A stretch of DNA of 64,000 bases from Tenacibaculum skagerrakense. Its GTDB lineage: Bacteria; Bacteroidota; Bacteroidia; Flavobacteriales; Flavobacteriaceae. Positions 32,598-41,214 of this stretch are shown here, piece after piece. The stretch's first letter is position 1. Each line of letters opens with the position of its first letter. Below the pieces are notes generated by a model. The model was not told the DNA's origin, did not search any database, and worked only from the letters and a program-made list of their open reading frames with translations. Position numbers and translations under genes: made by a program. The DNA is taken from assembly GCF_004345825.1 (NCBI RefSeq), contig NZ_SLXM01000002.1:310001-374000 (forward strand), in the 5' to 3' direction.

Positions 32598-35519
32598 ATG
32601 GAGAAAAGAATACTATTTTTATTGATTCCGTTATTTGCAATTGTTGTAAAAGCTCAACAAACAGATCCGTTAAAAGCAGAACAATACATACTTCAAAATG
32701 AATGGGTCGATAGTATTATGAAGTCTATGACTGTTGAAGAAAAAATTGGACAGTTATTTATGATTCAGGCGTATTCTAACAAAGATGCATCACATGAGCA
32801 ATTTGTAAGCGAAATGATTACCAAATACCATGTTGGTAATTTAATCTTCATGAAAGGAACACCAGAAAAGCAAGTTCAATTAACTAATAAGTATCAAAAT
32901 TTAACTTCTAAAGTTCCATTATTAATTGGTTTTGATGGAGAATGGGGCTTGGATATGCGTTTAGAAAACACCTATCGTTTTCCATGGAATATGACGCTAG
33001 GAGCTATCCAAGATAATAAGTTGTTAGAAGATTTAGGTAAACGTATTGGAGAGCAATGTAAAAGAGTTGGAATACATGTTAATTTTGCTCCTGTTGTAGA
33101 TATAAATACCAATCCAAATAATCCAATTATTGGAAATAGATCTTTTGGAGAATCAAAAGAAAGTGTTGCTGATAAATCAATAGCGTTTACCAAAGGAATG
33201 CAAAATGCAGGAGTTTTAGCGAATGCAAAACATTTTCCAGGTCACGGAGATACTGCTACTGATTCTCATTTGACGTTACCTACGATTAATTTTTCTGAAA
33301 GAAGAATAGATTCTATTGAATTATATCCTTTTAAAAAACAATTTGAAGCAGGTGTAGCTAGTGTTATGACAGCACATTTAAGTATTCCTTCTTTAGAAAT
33401 GAATTCAAACTTACCCTCTTCCTTATCTGAAAATGTAGTAACAAACATTTTGAAAGGAAAAATGGGGTTTCAGGGGTTAATTTTTACAGATGGTTTGAAT
33501 ATGAAAGGAGCAGCTGATTATGCAACACCGGCAGAAATTAATTTAGCAGCTTTTAAAGCAGGGAACGATATTTTATTAATCCCTCAAGATGTTCCAAATA
33601 CAATAGCGTTGTTTAAAGCTTCGATAGAGAAGGGAGATTTAACAGAGGAACGATTAGATTTTTCGGTTAGAAAAATTTTAAAAGCAAAATATCTAGTTGG
33701 ATTAAACAGATTTACACCAATAGCTGAAGAAAATTTACTAGAAGATTTAAATACCATCAAAGATCAATTATTACATCGTAGGTTACTTAAAAATTCTGTT
33801 ACAGTTGTTAAAAATAACTTCAATACAATTCCACTTAAACATTTAGAGCAAAAGAAAATAGCTTATGTTCAATTAGGAGATGATTCGGGAGAATATTTTG
33901 CTTCAACGCTGAAAAAGTATACTAAAGTTGATGTTGTGTCTGATCCAAATTTAGGCGGGCTTTTAGAGAAACTTAAAAAGTATAATTTAGTAATTGTCGG
34001 TTACCATAAGTCAAATAAAAACCCATGGAAAGATTATAAATTTTCCAATAAAAATTTAGTTTGGCTTCAAGAAATAGCTAGGAATAATGAAGTGATTTTA
34101 GATGTTTTTGCCAGTCCTTATAGTTTGTTACAAATTTCAACATTTAAAAATATAGATGGTGTTGTAGTTTCTTATCAAAACAGCCAACTATCTCAAGAAT
34201 TATCAGCTCAAGCTATTTTTGGAGCTTTTGATATTAAAGGAAAATTACCGGTTTCTATCAATAACAATTTTGTTGCTGGACAAGGAATAGAACTAAAATC
34301 ACTAAAAAGGTTAGGATATACTATTCCAGAAGAAGTTGGAATGTCTTCTAAGAAACTAGAATCAATTGATCGATATATAGATACAATATTAACCGAAAAA
34401 ATGGCTCCTGGAGGACAGGTGATTGTGGCAAGACACGGAAAAGTTGTTTACAATAAAAGTTTTGGTTATCAAACAGATAATAAAAGAAGAAAAATTAAAG
34501 ATTCTGATATTTACGACTTAGCTTCTTTGACAAAAATATTAGCTACTTTACCAGTAGTCATGAAGCTTGAAGAAAATAAGAAACTTTCGCTTTTTTCAGA
34601 TTTAGATGATTTACTTCCGTCTTATAAAGAAAGTAATAAAGAAGGATTAAATTTAAAGCAAATACTTTCTCATTATGCTCAATTAAAATCATGGATTCCG
34701 TTTTACATTCAAACGTTAGACTCTGTAACGGGTAAGGTATCTAAAGAATTATATAGAAGGAATAAATCAAATAACTTTAGCATAAGAGTAGCCAAAGATT
34801 TGTATTTAAAAAGCACCTATAAAGACTCAATTAAAACATATATAATTGATTCAGATTTAAGAGAGAGTGAAGGTTACAAATACAGTGACTTAGGGTATTA
34901 TATTTTAAAAGATATTATAGAGAGAAAATATGAAATGCCTTTAGATAAAGTAGTTGATGATGAGTTTTATAGATCTTTAGGGTTGGATAGAACTTCTTAC
35001 TTACCATTAAAAAAATTCAATTGGACCGAAGTTGTTCCTACCGAAGAAGATGATTATTTCAGAAACCAACTATTAAGAGGTTATGTGCATGATATGGGAG
35101 CTGCAATGCAAGGTGGAGTAGGAGGTCATGCAGGTTTATTTGCCAATGCTAATGATGTAGCTAAAATTATGCAGATGTATTTGCAAAACGGTTACTATGG
35201 TGGAGTACAATATTTAAAACCAGAAACAATTGAAAAATTCAATAAACGCTATTATTCTCATGTAAGAAATAGAAGAGGTTTAGGATTTGATAAACCACAG
35301 ATTAATCCTCGTGAGAAACCAACTTGTGGTTGTGTTTCAGATAATAGTTTTGGACATAGTGGTTTTACTGGAACGTATACTTGGGCAGATCCTGATTCTG
35401 GAATTGTATTTGTTTTTCTATCGAACAGAGTATACCCTACGATGAAAAATAGAAAATTGGTAAAAAGTAATGTTAGAACTAAAATTCAAAGTGCTATTCA
35501 GGAAGCTATTATTAAATAG
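32598..35519 (+). CDS. GH3 beta-N-acetylhexosaminidase fused to a beta-lactamase-like serine hydrolase
   Basis: The 973-residue exported protein has a signal peptide (cleavage after VVKAQ), a GH3 domain (about 30-360) with NagZ-type catalytic loop KHFPGHGDTATDSH near residues 211-224, a small alpha/beta domain, and a C-terminal serine beta-lactamase/PBP-like domain (about 580-970). The latter has SLTK as SxxK near residue 641, YSD as the second motif and HSG as the third. This fusion is known in Bacteroidota and probably trims muropeptides in the periplasm: sugar removal by GH3, peptide or ester cleavage by the serine hydrolase. Confidence 0.93.
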   Translation: MEKRILFLLIPLFAIVVKAQQTDPLKAEQYILQNEWVDSIMKSMTVEEKIGQLFMIQAYSNKDASHEQFVSEMITKYHVGNLIFMKGTPEKQVQLTNKYQNLTSKVPLLIGFDGEWGLDMRLENTYRFPWNMTLGAIQDNKLLEDLGKRIGEQCKRVGIHVNFAPVVDINTNPNNPIIGNRSFGESKESVADKSIAFTKGMQNAGVLANAKHFPGHGDTATDSHLTLPTINFSERRIDSIELYPFKKQFEAGVASVMTAHLSIPSLEMNSNLPSSLSENVVTNILKGKMGFQGLIFTDGLNMKGAADYATPAEINLAAFKAGNDILLIPQDVPNTIALFKASIEKGDLTEERLDFSVRKILKAKYLVGLNRFTPIAEENLLEDLNTIKDQLLHRRLLKNSVTVVKNNFNTIPLKHLEQKKIAYVQLGDDSGEYFASTLKKYTKVDVVSDPNLGGLLEKLKKYNLVIVGYHKSNKNPWKDYKFSNKNLVWLQEIARNNEVILDVFASPYSLLQISTFKNIDGVVVSYQNSQLSQELSAQAIFGAFDIKGKLPVSINNNFVAGQGIELKSLKRLGYTIPEEVGMSSKKLESIDRYIDTILTEKMAPGGQVIVARHGKVVYNKSFGYQTDNKRRKIKDSDIYDLASLTKILATLPVVMKLEENKKLSLFSDLDDLLPSYKESNKEGLNLKQILSHYAQLKSWIPFYIQTLDSVTGKVSKELYRRNKSNNFSIRVAKDLYLKSTYKDSIKTYIIDSDLRESEGYKYSDLGYYILKDIIERKYEMPLDKVVDDEFYRSLGLDRTSYLPLKKFNWTEVVPTEEDDYFRNQLLRGYVHDMGAAMQGGVGGHAGLFANANDVAKIMQMYLQNGYYGGVQYLKPETIEKFNKRYYSHVRNRRGLGFDKPQINPREKPTCGCVSDNSFGHSGFTGTYTWADPDSGIVFVFLSNRVYPTMKNRKLVKSNVRTKIQSAIQEAIIK

Positions 35520-35522
35520 CAA

Positions 35523-36161
35523 CTAATTTTTAAAAGCATATTCGATAATATTTGCTCCCATTTTTAAGGCTTTCAATCGTACTTCTTGCGGATTATTATG
35601 TACAATTTGGTCTTCCCATCCATCGCTCAAGTCACTTTCATAATCGTAAAAAACAACTAGCCTACCTTCGTAAAAAATACCTAAACCTTGTGGAGGTTTT
35701 TGATCGTGTTCATGAATTTTAGGTAATCCGTTAGGAAATTTAAACGTTTGATTATAAATAGGATGGTTTTTTGGGATTTCTTGTAAGCTTAGTTTAGGAA
35801 ATATTTTTTTTAATTCTCTTCGGATGTATTTATCTAAACCATAATTATCTGAAATATGTATAAAACCACCAGAAATTAAGTAGTTTCTTAAGTTTTCAAT
35901 ATCATTATCATCAAAAAAAACATTACCGTGTCCTGTTAAAAACAAAATAGGATAATTAAATACATCAATATTGCTAGGTGAAACAGTTGCAATGTTAGTG
36001 TCAATTGAGGTCTTACAGTATTGATTAGTGAATTTTACCAGGTTGGGTAAAGAAGTAGGGTTTGCATACCAATCACCACCTCCTTGATATTTCAATATTC
36101 CAATTTCTTGTGAATTAATACATAAACTATACAAGAATAAAAGGAATGTGATTTTTTTCAT
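35523..36161 (-). CDS. DUF4159 family exported protein
   Basis: The 212-residue protein starts with a signal peptide (cleavage near INSQ) and has the DUF4159 pattern: GGGDWYANPTSLPNLVKF, a core similar to a ThuA/glutamine-amidotransferase fold (FNYPILFLTGHGNVFFDDNDIENLRNYLISGGFIHISDNYG), then RRELKKIFPK. Function is unknown; family members occur in gliding or envelope operons. It converges on the GH3 gene with 3 bp between the stops. Confidence 0.88.
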   Translation of the reverse strand: MKKITFLLFLYSLCINSQEIGILKYQGGGDWYANPTSLPNLVKFTNQYCKTSIDTNIATVSPSNIDVFNYPILFLTGHGNVFFDDNDIENLRNYLISGGFIHISDNYGLDKYIRRELKKIFPKLSLQEIPKNHPIYNQTFKFPNGLPKIHEHDQKPPQGLGIFYEGRLVVFYDYESDLSDGWEDQIVHNNPQEVRLKALKMGANIIEYAFKN

Positions 36162-36199
36162 TAAAAATATTTTTATGCAAGATAAGATAAATAAGAAAT

Positions 36200-36231
36200 A
36201 AAAAAAAGCACCATTCCCTTCTCAATGGTGC
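36200..36231 (-). terminator. terminator of small transcript unit 1
   Basis: GCACCATT pairs with AATGGTGC (8 bp, 8-base loop) and is followed on the minus strand by eight T residues. Confidence 0.8.
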
Positions 36232-36299
36232 CTCTTTGTTTGTGAAGTAAAGTAGTAAATAATAATCCCTAAAATATATTTACTGGTATATGTAAGTTT
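36200..36299 (-). ncRNA. candidate small RNA, unit 1
   Basis: A promoter matching the flavobacterial consensus (TTTG-N17-TAAATTTG) would start a transcript near 36299 that ends at the terminator, giving an RNA of about 95 nt. The only ATG near the start lies 3 bp after the -7 box and therefore probably before the first transcribed base, so a peptide is unlikely. Confidence 0.4.
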
Positions 36300-36304
36300 C
36301 ATTA

Positions 36305-36333
36305 CAAATTTAAATAGATTAAAGGTAATCAAA
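36305..36333 (-). promoter_or_regulatory. two-box promoter, unit 1
   Basis: On the minus strand TTTG (36333-36330), 17 bases and TAAATTTG (36312-36305) match TTG-N17-23-TAnnTTTG perfectly. The -33 box is one base from the dyad, the classical position for an activator site. Confidence 0.65.
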
Positions 36334-36334
36334 C

Positions 36335-36367
36335 TCCTAAAACATCTAATTTGGATGATTTAGGACA
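36335..36367. repeat. 31-bp dyad, copy 1 (candidate regulator site)
   Basis: The arms TCCTAAA and TTTAGGA enclose CATC/GATG pairs around a central T at 36350; counting one G-T pair, 14 of 15 arm positions pair. Within 33 bp it differs from copy 2 (36551-36583) at only four positions. Confidence 0.75.
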
Positions 36368-36373
36368 ACTTTA

Positions 36374-36404
36374 TAAAAAAAAACACTGTTTTATAACAGT
36401 GTTT
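36374..36404 (-). terminator. terminator of small transcript unit 2
   Basis: AAACACTGTT and AACAGTGTTT form a perfect 10-bp stem with a 4-base loop, followed on the minus strand by a run of T residues. Confidence 0.85.
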
Positions 36405-36515
36405 GTGCTTTTCCCTCTTCATAGAGAAGCTTAATAACCTCTCTATAAGCTTTAAAATACTAGTAGTAGCGGTAATTATACTAGTTTAAGTGGATAAATT
36501 ACTCACTACTTTGAT
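36374..36515 (-). ncRNA. candidate small RNA, unit 2
   Basis: The region from the unit 2 promoter to its terminator would give about 140 nt. It contains an internal hairpin (CATAGAGA at 36420-36427 against TCTCTATA at 36440-36447) ahead of the terminator stem and no open frame of more than about 20 codons. Confidence 0.35.
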
Positions 36516-36521
36516 ATGCCT

Positions 36522-36549
36522 TAAAAGTATGATGTACAAACTTTTAAAA
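36522..36549 (-). promoter_or_regulatory. promoter-like boxes, unit 2
   Basis: On the minus strand TTTT (36549-36546), 16 bases and TACTTTTA (36529-36522) occupy the same places relative to the dyad as the perfect promoter of unit 1, but both boxes are weaker. Confidence 0.4.
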
Positions 36550-36550
36550 G

Positions 36551-36583
36551 TCCTAAATCATCCAATTTGGACGTTTTAGGACA
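36551..36583. repeat. 31-bp dyad, copy 2 (candidate regulator site)
   Basis: It has the same TCCTAAA / TTTAGGA arms as copy 1, centre at 36566, exactly 216 bp from the centre of copy 1. It lies 6 bp beyond the stop codon of the AraC membrane regulator gene. Confidence 0.75.
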
Positions 36584-36589
36584 GGTTTA

Positions 36590-37765
36590 TTATGAAATTT
36601 TATCAGTTAACTGTTTTTTTATATGATTATTTTTAAAAGCCAAAGGTGTCATTCCTGAATGTTTTTTAAAAACATCATAAAAAGCCGATTTAGAGTTAAA
36701 ACCTGATTCTAAACCAATAGAGGCGATAGTATAACTTTCGTATTTATGGTCAAGCAAAAATTTTTTGGCTTGATTTACACGCATTTCATTAATGTAATCA
36801 ACAAAACTTTTTTTAGCATTCTTGTTAATTGTTGACGATAATGTACTAGAACCAATATTTAAATCAACAGATAAGTTTTGTAAAGTATATTTTGGTTGTA
36901 AATATATTTTTTCAGCTTTTATAAACTTATCAACTAGTAAAAACTGTGCTTCATACTCATGTTCACTTTCCTTACTATTAGTATCATCAGCATTTTCTTT
37001 ATCAGATCTTTGTTCTATGTCTAAGTCCTCACGAATATTTTTTCTTTCTTTTAGAATACGTAAATATCTGAGTCCTTGGTAACCTAAAATAAATATAATT
37101 ACTGTGGTTGATATACGTAATGGATAATAAGAGTAGATAAAGCCTGTAAAATTAAGACTAAACTTTATCGCTAAAGCTGATACCCAAAGTATGTAAACTA
37201 GTAAGGTAAGTTTGAAAAAATTATATATCCATTTTAAACTATCGTATGTCAATATTTTGGTAAATAATTGCTTCTTTCCTTTAAGAATGTAAAACGAGTA
37301 GGCAAATACAGAAATAGAACCTAACAAACTTATTAATTCTTCAATCGAAGTATACCTTTCATACATATAATTAAGCTCTTCTTTAGTTCCTCCACCCAAA
37401 GAATGGTTTAACACAAAAGATATTTGAGCTATACACATAATTAAAAAAACAACTACAAAGTATTTGAGCAGCTTTCTTGACTTGTCATAGATGTCTAAAT
37501 AATTAATTAAAAAAGCATAAAAGAAAGGAGCACTTAAGAAATGCCAAGGAACTTGGATATAATCAAGCATGAATTTATGTTGAAATAAATTTCTCTCTAA
37601 AGCCCAAGATTGAAAATTATTTAAGGAAATAGTCAAAATCATTAGGTTTAGAAACAGCAAACTCTTGTCTTTACCATATTTTGAAAAAAACATGATTAAA
37701 CAAAGTGCAAATCCATGGAGCGCACTTATAAGCAAGAACATATTAAAAAAGTCTGCAGTGCTCAA
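36590..37765 (-). CDS. membrane-bound AraC family transcriptional regulator
   Basis: The 391-residue protein has an N-terminal membrane domain with about seven hydrophobic helices (residues 5-235), a charged linker (about 240-270) and a C-terminal AraC domain with both helix-turn-helix units: LQNLSVDLNIGSSTLSSTINKNAKKSFVDYINEMRVNQAKKFL and YTIASIGLESGFNSKSAFYDVFKKHSGMTPLAF. It should sense a membrane or external signal and act directly on DNA. No other gene is coupled to it. The two 31-bp dyads just downstream are candidate targets. Confidence 0.92.
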   Translation of the reverse strand: MSTADFFNMFLLISALHGFALCLIMFFSKYGKDKSLLFLNLMILTISLNNFQSWALERNLFQHKFMLDYIQVPWHFLSAPFFYAFLINYLDIYDKSRKLLKYFVVVFLIMCIAQISFVLNHSLGGGTKEELNYMYERYTSIEELISLLGSISVFAYSFYILKGKKQLFTKILTYDSLKWIYNFFKLTLLVYILWVSALAIKFSLNFTGFIYSYYPLRISTTVIIFILGYQGLRYLRILKERKNIREDLDIEQRSDKENADDTNSKESEHEYEAQFLLVDKFIKAEKIYLQPKYTLQNLSVDLNIGSSTLSSTINKNAKKSFVDYINEMRVNQAKKFLLDHKYESYTIASIGLESGFNSKSAFYDVFKKHSGMTPLAFKNNHIKKQLTDKIS

Positions 37766-37919
37766 GGTTTCTAGTAATTAAGTTGTTTTTTGACTCTTAA
37801 ATTTAACAAAATAAATACAAAATGGAGGTGTGAAATCTGTAATTATTACCTGCTAAAACTAAAGATATGACAGTTAAATGTAACTAAAATTGATTGAAAA
37901 CACAATAATTTCTAGGGAT

Positions 37920-38624
37920 TTAGTGTAAGAAACTAATACTATGAACTGCAACTATTCCTGCTGTTTCAGTTCTTAGTCTACTATCTCCAAGTGTAATAGG
38001 AATAAAATTTGACTTGATAGCTTCTAGAGTTTCCTTAGGAGAAAAGTCGCCTTCTGGACCTATTAATATGGTAATTTTTTCACCTGTAAATTCAAATGAT
38101 TTCAGCGCTTTTTTTTCTCCTTCATTGCAGTGAGCAATTAGTAGATTACCTTCAATACTGTTTTTAATAAAATCATTAAAACTTGTTAAATCGTTTAATT
38201 TAGGAGCAGTATATTTCAAAGATTGCTTAACAGCAGAAAGCATGATTTTATGCAATCGATCATGTTTCACAACCTTTCTTTCGGAATTTTCGCAAATGAT
38301 AGGTGTAATTTCATCAATTCCAATTTCTGTTGCCTTTTCAATAAACCACTCTAAACGATCGATATTCTTTGTTGGTGCGATAGCTACATGTAAATAATAA
38401 TTCCATTCTTTTTCTTTGAACTGAATGTCTACTATTTTAACAACACATTTTTTGTCACTTTCTATAATTATTTCAGCGGAAAAAAGAGAACCTTTACCAT
38501 TTGTTATGTGTAAAATATCTCCTTGTTTTTTTCGAAGTACTCTAATGATGTGTCGACTCTCTTCTTTGTCGAAAAGAATCTCTTTAGTGTTTTCGTCTAT
38601 ATTTGGATTAAAAAAAAGCTGCAT
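37920..38624 (-). CDS. rsmE: 16S rRNA (uracil(1498)-N(3))-methyltransferase
   Basis: The 234-residue SPOUT methyltransferase modifies U1498 of 16S rRNA. The knot motifs ILIGPEGDFSPKE and ITLGDSRLRTETAGIVA are intact, and an N-terminal PUA-like domain (SRHIIRVLRKKQGDILHITNGKG) precedes them. Its start overlaps the stop of the GNAT gene by one base, so the two are translationally coupled. Confidence 0.96.
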   Translation of the reverse strand: MQLFFNPNIDENTKEILFDKEESRHIIRVLRKKQGDILHITNGKGSLFSAEIIIESDKKCVVKIVDIQFKEKEWNYYLHVAIAPTKNIDRLEWFIEKATEIGIDEITPIICENSERKVVKHDRLHKIMLSAVKQSLKYTAPKLNDLTSFNDFIKNSIEGNLLIAHCNEGEKKALKSFEFTGEKITILIGPEGDFSPKETLEAIKSNFIPITLGDSRLRTETAGIVAVHSISFLH

Positions 38625-39742
38625 TATAAATCTAATCGATAGGTTCTTCTTCGTTTGTGAGTTCTAGGATTGAATTGAGACCACAATTGATGGATTGCTA
38701 AGTTATCTTCTAGCTCTGGAGTTCTAATACAATTTTCAATTCCTTTTTCACCAAAAGTTTTATGAAACTCTTCAAAAATAATGGCAGTTACACCTTTATT
38801 TTGATAAGCAGGATCAACTCCAATAAGATAAAACGTAACGTCTTTTGAGTTTTTTCGTGCGTTTAGTAAATGAAAAATTCCAAAAGGAAATAATTTACCT
38901 TTTGCTTTTTGTAGTGCTCTAGAAAAAGAAGGCATAACAATAGCAAAAGCAACTAATTTCTGATGTTCATCAATAACAAACTTAATGTATTCTGGATTGA
39001 TAAAACTAATATACTTCTTCTTAAAATGTTGAATTTGAGCATCTGAAATAGGAACGTATGTTGAAAGTTTAGAATAGGTTTTGCTAAACAATTCAAACAT
39101 TTCGTCTACATAAGGCATAATGTCTTTAGTTTTTGTAAAATTCAGCGCTGTTAGATTATATCTCTTTTTTAGAATTCTACCTGCTTTTACATGCCTTTCA
39201 ATTTTAATGTCTTTATATAAAAACTTATTCTCTAGGTATTCTTTCTCTTTTCTAAATCCTAGTTGCTCCAAATGTTCTTTATAATAAGGATGATTATACC
39301 ATGTAATCATAGTACCAATCTCGTCGAATCCTTCAATTAGTACTCCTGTTTTATCCAAATTATTAAAACCAACTGGCCCTTCAATATATTCAAGATTATT
39401 TTCTAAAGCGATTTCTTTTACTTTATCTAAAAGAATTTTGGTCACTTCAATGTCATCTATAACATCAAACCAACCAAATCTCATTTTTTTAATTCCTTGC
39501 TGCGCTACTTCATAACGATTAATGATTGCAATTACTCGTCCTACAATTGCATTGTTTTTTAGAGCAAGAAAAAAACGAGCATCCGCATTTTCAAAGACAG
39601 GATTTTTAGTCTTGTCGAAGTTTGCAATCTCATCATTTATAATAGGGGGTACCCAAAATTTATTATTCTTATATAAGGAAAAAGGAAATAAAACAAATTG
39701 TTTCATTTCCTTTTTTGAATGTATTTCTTTTAGTTGAATCAT
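38624..39742 (-). CDS. GNAT-like N-acetyltransferase
   Basis: The 372-residue protein has a duplicated GNAT-like fold: an N-terminal part with RFFLALKNNAIVGRVIAIINRYE and a C-terminal part with KFVIDEHQKLVAFAIVMPSFSRALQ and YLIGVDPAYQNKGVTAIIFEEFHKTFGEKG, the latter resembling the acetyl-CoA loop (Q/RxxGxG/A), although incomplete. Family members in Flavobacteriaceae carry inconsistent names. The substrate is unknown. Coupling to rsmE hints at, but does not show, a translation-related role. Confidence 0.75.
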   Translation of the reverse strand: MIQLKEIHSKKEMKQFVLFPFSLYKNNKFWVPPIINDEIANFDKTKNPVFENADARFFLALKNNAIVGRVIAIINRYEVAQQGIKKMRFGWFDVIDDIEVTKILLDKVKEIALENNLEYIEGPVGFNNLDKTGVLIEGFDEIGTMITWYNHPYYKEHLEQLGFRKEKEYLENKFLYKDIKIERHVKAGRILKKRYNLTALNFTKTKDIMPYVDEMFELFSKTYSKLSTYVPISDAQIQHFKKKYISFINPEYIKFVIDEHQKLVAFAIVMPSFSRALQKAKGKLFPFGIFHLLNARKNSKDVTFYLIGVDPAYQNKGVTAIIFEEFHKTFGEKGIENCIRTPELEDNLAIHQLWSQFNPRTHKRRRTYRLDL

Positions 39743-39766
39743 ATCACAAAAATAGAATTATAATAT

Positions 39767-41086
39767 CTATCCATTATCCTTTTCCTCTTTTTCTTTCTCT
39801 TCTTTTTTCTCTTTTTCCTCCTCCTTTTTTAACTCTTCCTCGAGCTTTTTAATTTCTTTTTCTAACTTTTCTTGTTCTTTCTTTTTTCTCTTTTCTTCTT
39901 TTTCTTTCTCTTTTTCTAGTTTCTTTTTAGCCTTTTCTTCATCTTTTTTCTTCTTTTTAGCTGCTTTTTCTTTCTCTTTAGTAGTTTTCTTTTTTGCTTT
40001 CTCGTCTTTTTTGGCGATATCATCTAATACCGATTTTTGACGAACTCTAACGCGACCTTCATCTTGTTTTTCTAATTCTTCCTCTGTTTTATCAGTTTCT
40101 AGTTGAGGTCCTGTTTTATCTTTCTTCTTGAATAAGTTTTTAATCTTATCAATTACGCGGCCAAAGAATCCTTTGTTATAAGTTTGAAGCTCATCTCCTT
40201 CAATTTTATTACCAAACTCATCAAGTTCCACAAATTTATCTACATGATTATTAATTCTGTATGAGACACCAATGCTAGTATATAAACCAGTACTGTTTTC
40301 TTGAAAAGTAGCTCTTAAAGAAGAGTTTATTTGTAAATCTCTGTTAAATAAATACGCAGCTCCAAAACCAAAATTACTTTGACTTTCTTGCTTGTTGAAT
40401 AACGATTGCTGCTCAACAAAACCAGACCATTTATCAGTAAAATTGTATGTTCCAGTAACCACATAAGAAAACTCAGGTAAATAGCCGCCAATGTAATTAT
40501 AATGGATATTGGTTATTACATTTAACTTATGTGAGAATTCATTTTGCAACAAAACACCAAGCTTAGGAGTAATTCCTCCTCTAGCATGATAATCGCTTAA
40601 AAAAGAGCCAAAATTTATTCCTCCATATACAGCAACATGTGGAATCCATCTAGACCAATCGAAAGAATGTCTCTCTTTCCAGCTTCTTATTTCTTTAGAT
40701 TTATCTTTATATTTTGGTTTGTAAACTAAATATTTTGCACCCAATGTAAATTTGCCAAACCCAAACTCAGATCTAGAAGATTCAAAAACATTTAAAAAAG
40801 CAAATTCGTTTTGTTGAAGAGCAGTAGTTAAACTCAATTCTAAAAACTCATCAAGCAATCCCATTCTGTAGTGTAATTCTAATCCAGTAGCTCTTGGATT
40901 ACTAAATGTTGGAATAGCGGAAGCATTTCTATGAAAGAAACTACTTTCAAATTGATATATACCTGTACCAACACTGTAAGGACTTTCAGAAAACCCAGGT
41001 TTATTCGAATTTATCAATTCCGTGTATTGTGCCCAAGTTGTTGAAAATAGTAACAACAATACTACACTAAAAAATTTTTTGATCAT
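39767..41086 (-). CDS. outer-membrane beta-barrel (transporter-type) protein with charged C-terminal tail
   Basis: The product of 439 residues has a signal peptide (MIKKFFSVVLLLLFSTTWAQ) and a beta-barrel of about 280 residues like the MetA-pathway phenol-degradation transporter family (FESSFFHRNASAIPTFSNPRATGLELHYRMGLLDEFLELSL). It then has a tail of roughly 110 residues made almost only of Lys and Glu. The tail should form a long charged helix, probably in the periplasm if the barrel is in the outer membrane. ATG at 41086 gives the best signal peptide; ATG at 41101 is possible. Confidence 0.8.
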   Translation of the reverse strand: MIKKFFSVVLLLLFSTTWAQYTELINSNKPGFSESPYSVGTGIYQFESSFFHRNASAIPTFSNPRATGLELHYRMGLLDEFLELSLTTALQQNEFAFLNVFESSRSEFGFGKFTLGAKYLVYKPKYKDKSKEIRSWKERHSFDWSRWIPHVAVYGGINFGSFLSDYHARGGITPKLGVLLQNEFSHKLNVITNIHYNYIGGYLPEFSYVVTGTYNFTDKWSGFVEQQSLFNKQESQSNFGFGAAYLFNRDLQINSSLRATFQENSTGLYTSIGVSYRINNHVDKFVELDEFGNKIEGDELQTYNKGFFGRVIDKIKNLFKKKDKTGPQLETDKTEEELEKQDEGRVRVRQKSVLDDIAKKDEKAKKKTTKEKEKAAKKKKKDEEKAKKKLEKEKEKEEKRKKKEQEKLEKEIKKLEEELKKEEEKEKKEEKEKEEKDNG

Positions 41087-41184
41087 ATTCACCACAAACA
41101 TTTACACGTGTTACAAACATACAGTAAAATTATCAATCTAATAAGTTTACAGGATTATTAACGTAAGGTTTTAGTTCAAATTGT

Positions 41185-41192
41185 TATTTTTG
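41185..41192 (+). promoter_or_regulatory. -7 box upstream of the DUF4834 gene
   Basis: TATTTTTG matches TAnnTTTG, 22 bp before the start codon; no clear -33 box. Confidence 0.35.
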
Positions 41193-41214
41193 ATTGCTTT
41201 TTTATGTAAACAGA

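Larger units (their letters stand above)
36162..36589. other. 428-bp gene-free region with two repeated dyad/promoter/terminator units
   Basis: No convincing protein gene lies here. On the minus strand it holds two tandem copies of the same arrangement: a 31-bp dyad, a -33/-7 promoter directly beside it, about 90-145 bp without a sustained frame, and a strong terminator. The parts are listed separately. Confidence 0.6.

Noticed and set aside
36222..36302. 26-codon minus-strand frame (MKLTYTSKY...) in small transcript unit 1
   Set aside because: Its ATG lies only 3 bp after the -7 box, so it would precede the likely transcription start, and its last codons run into the terminator stem.
41105..41110. 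CACGTG core that might be a parS site
   Set aside because: The flanking bases do not extend the palindrome, and it lies about 13 kb from parAB; a single hexamer is expected by chance.
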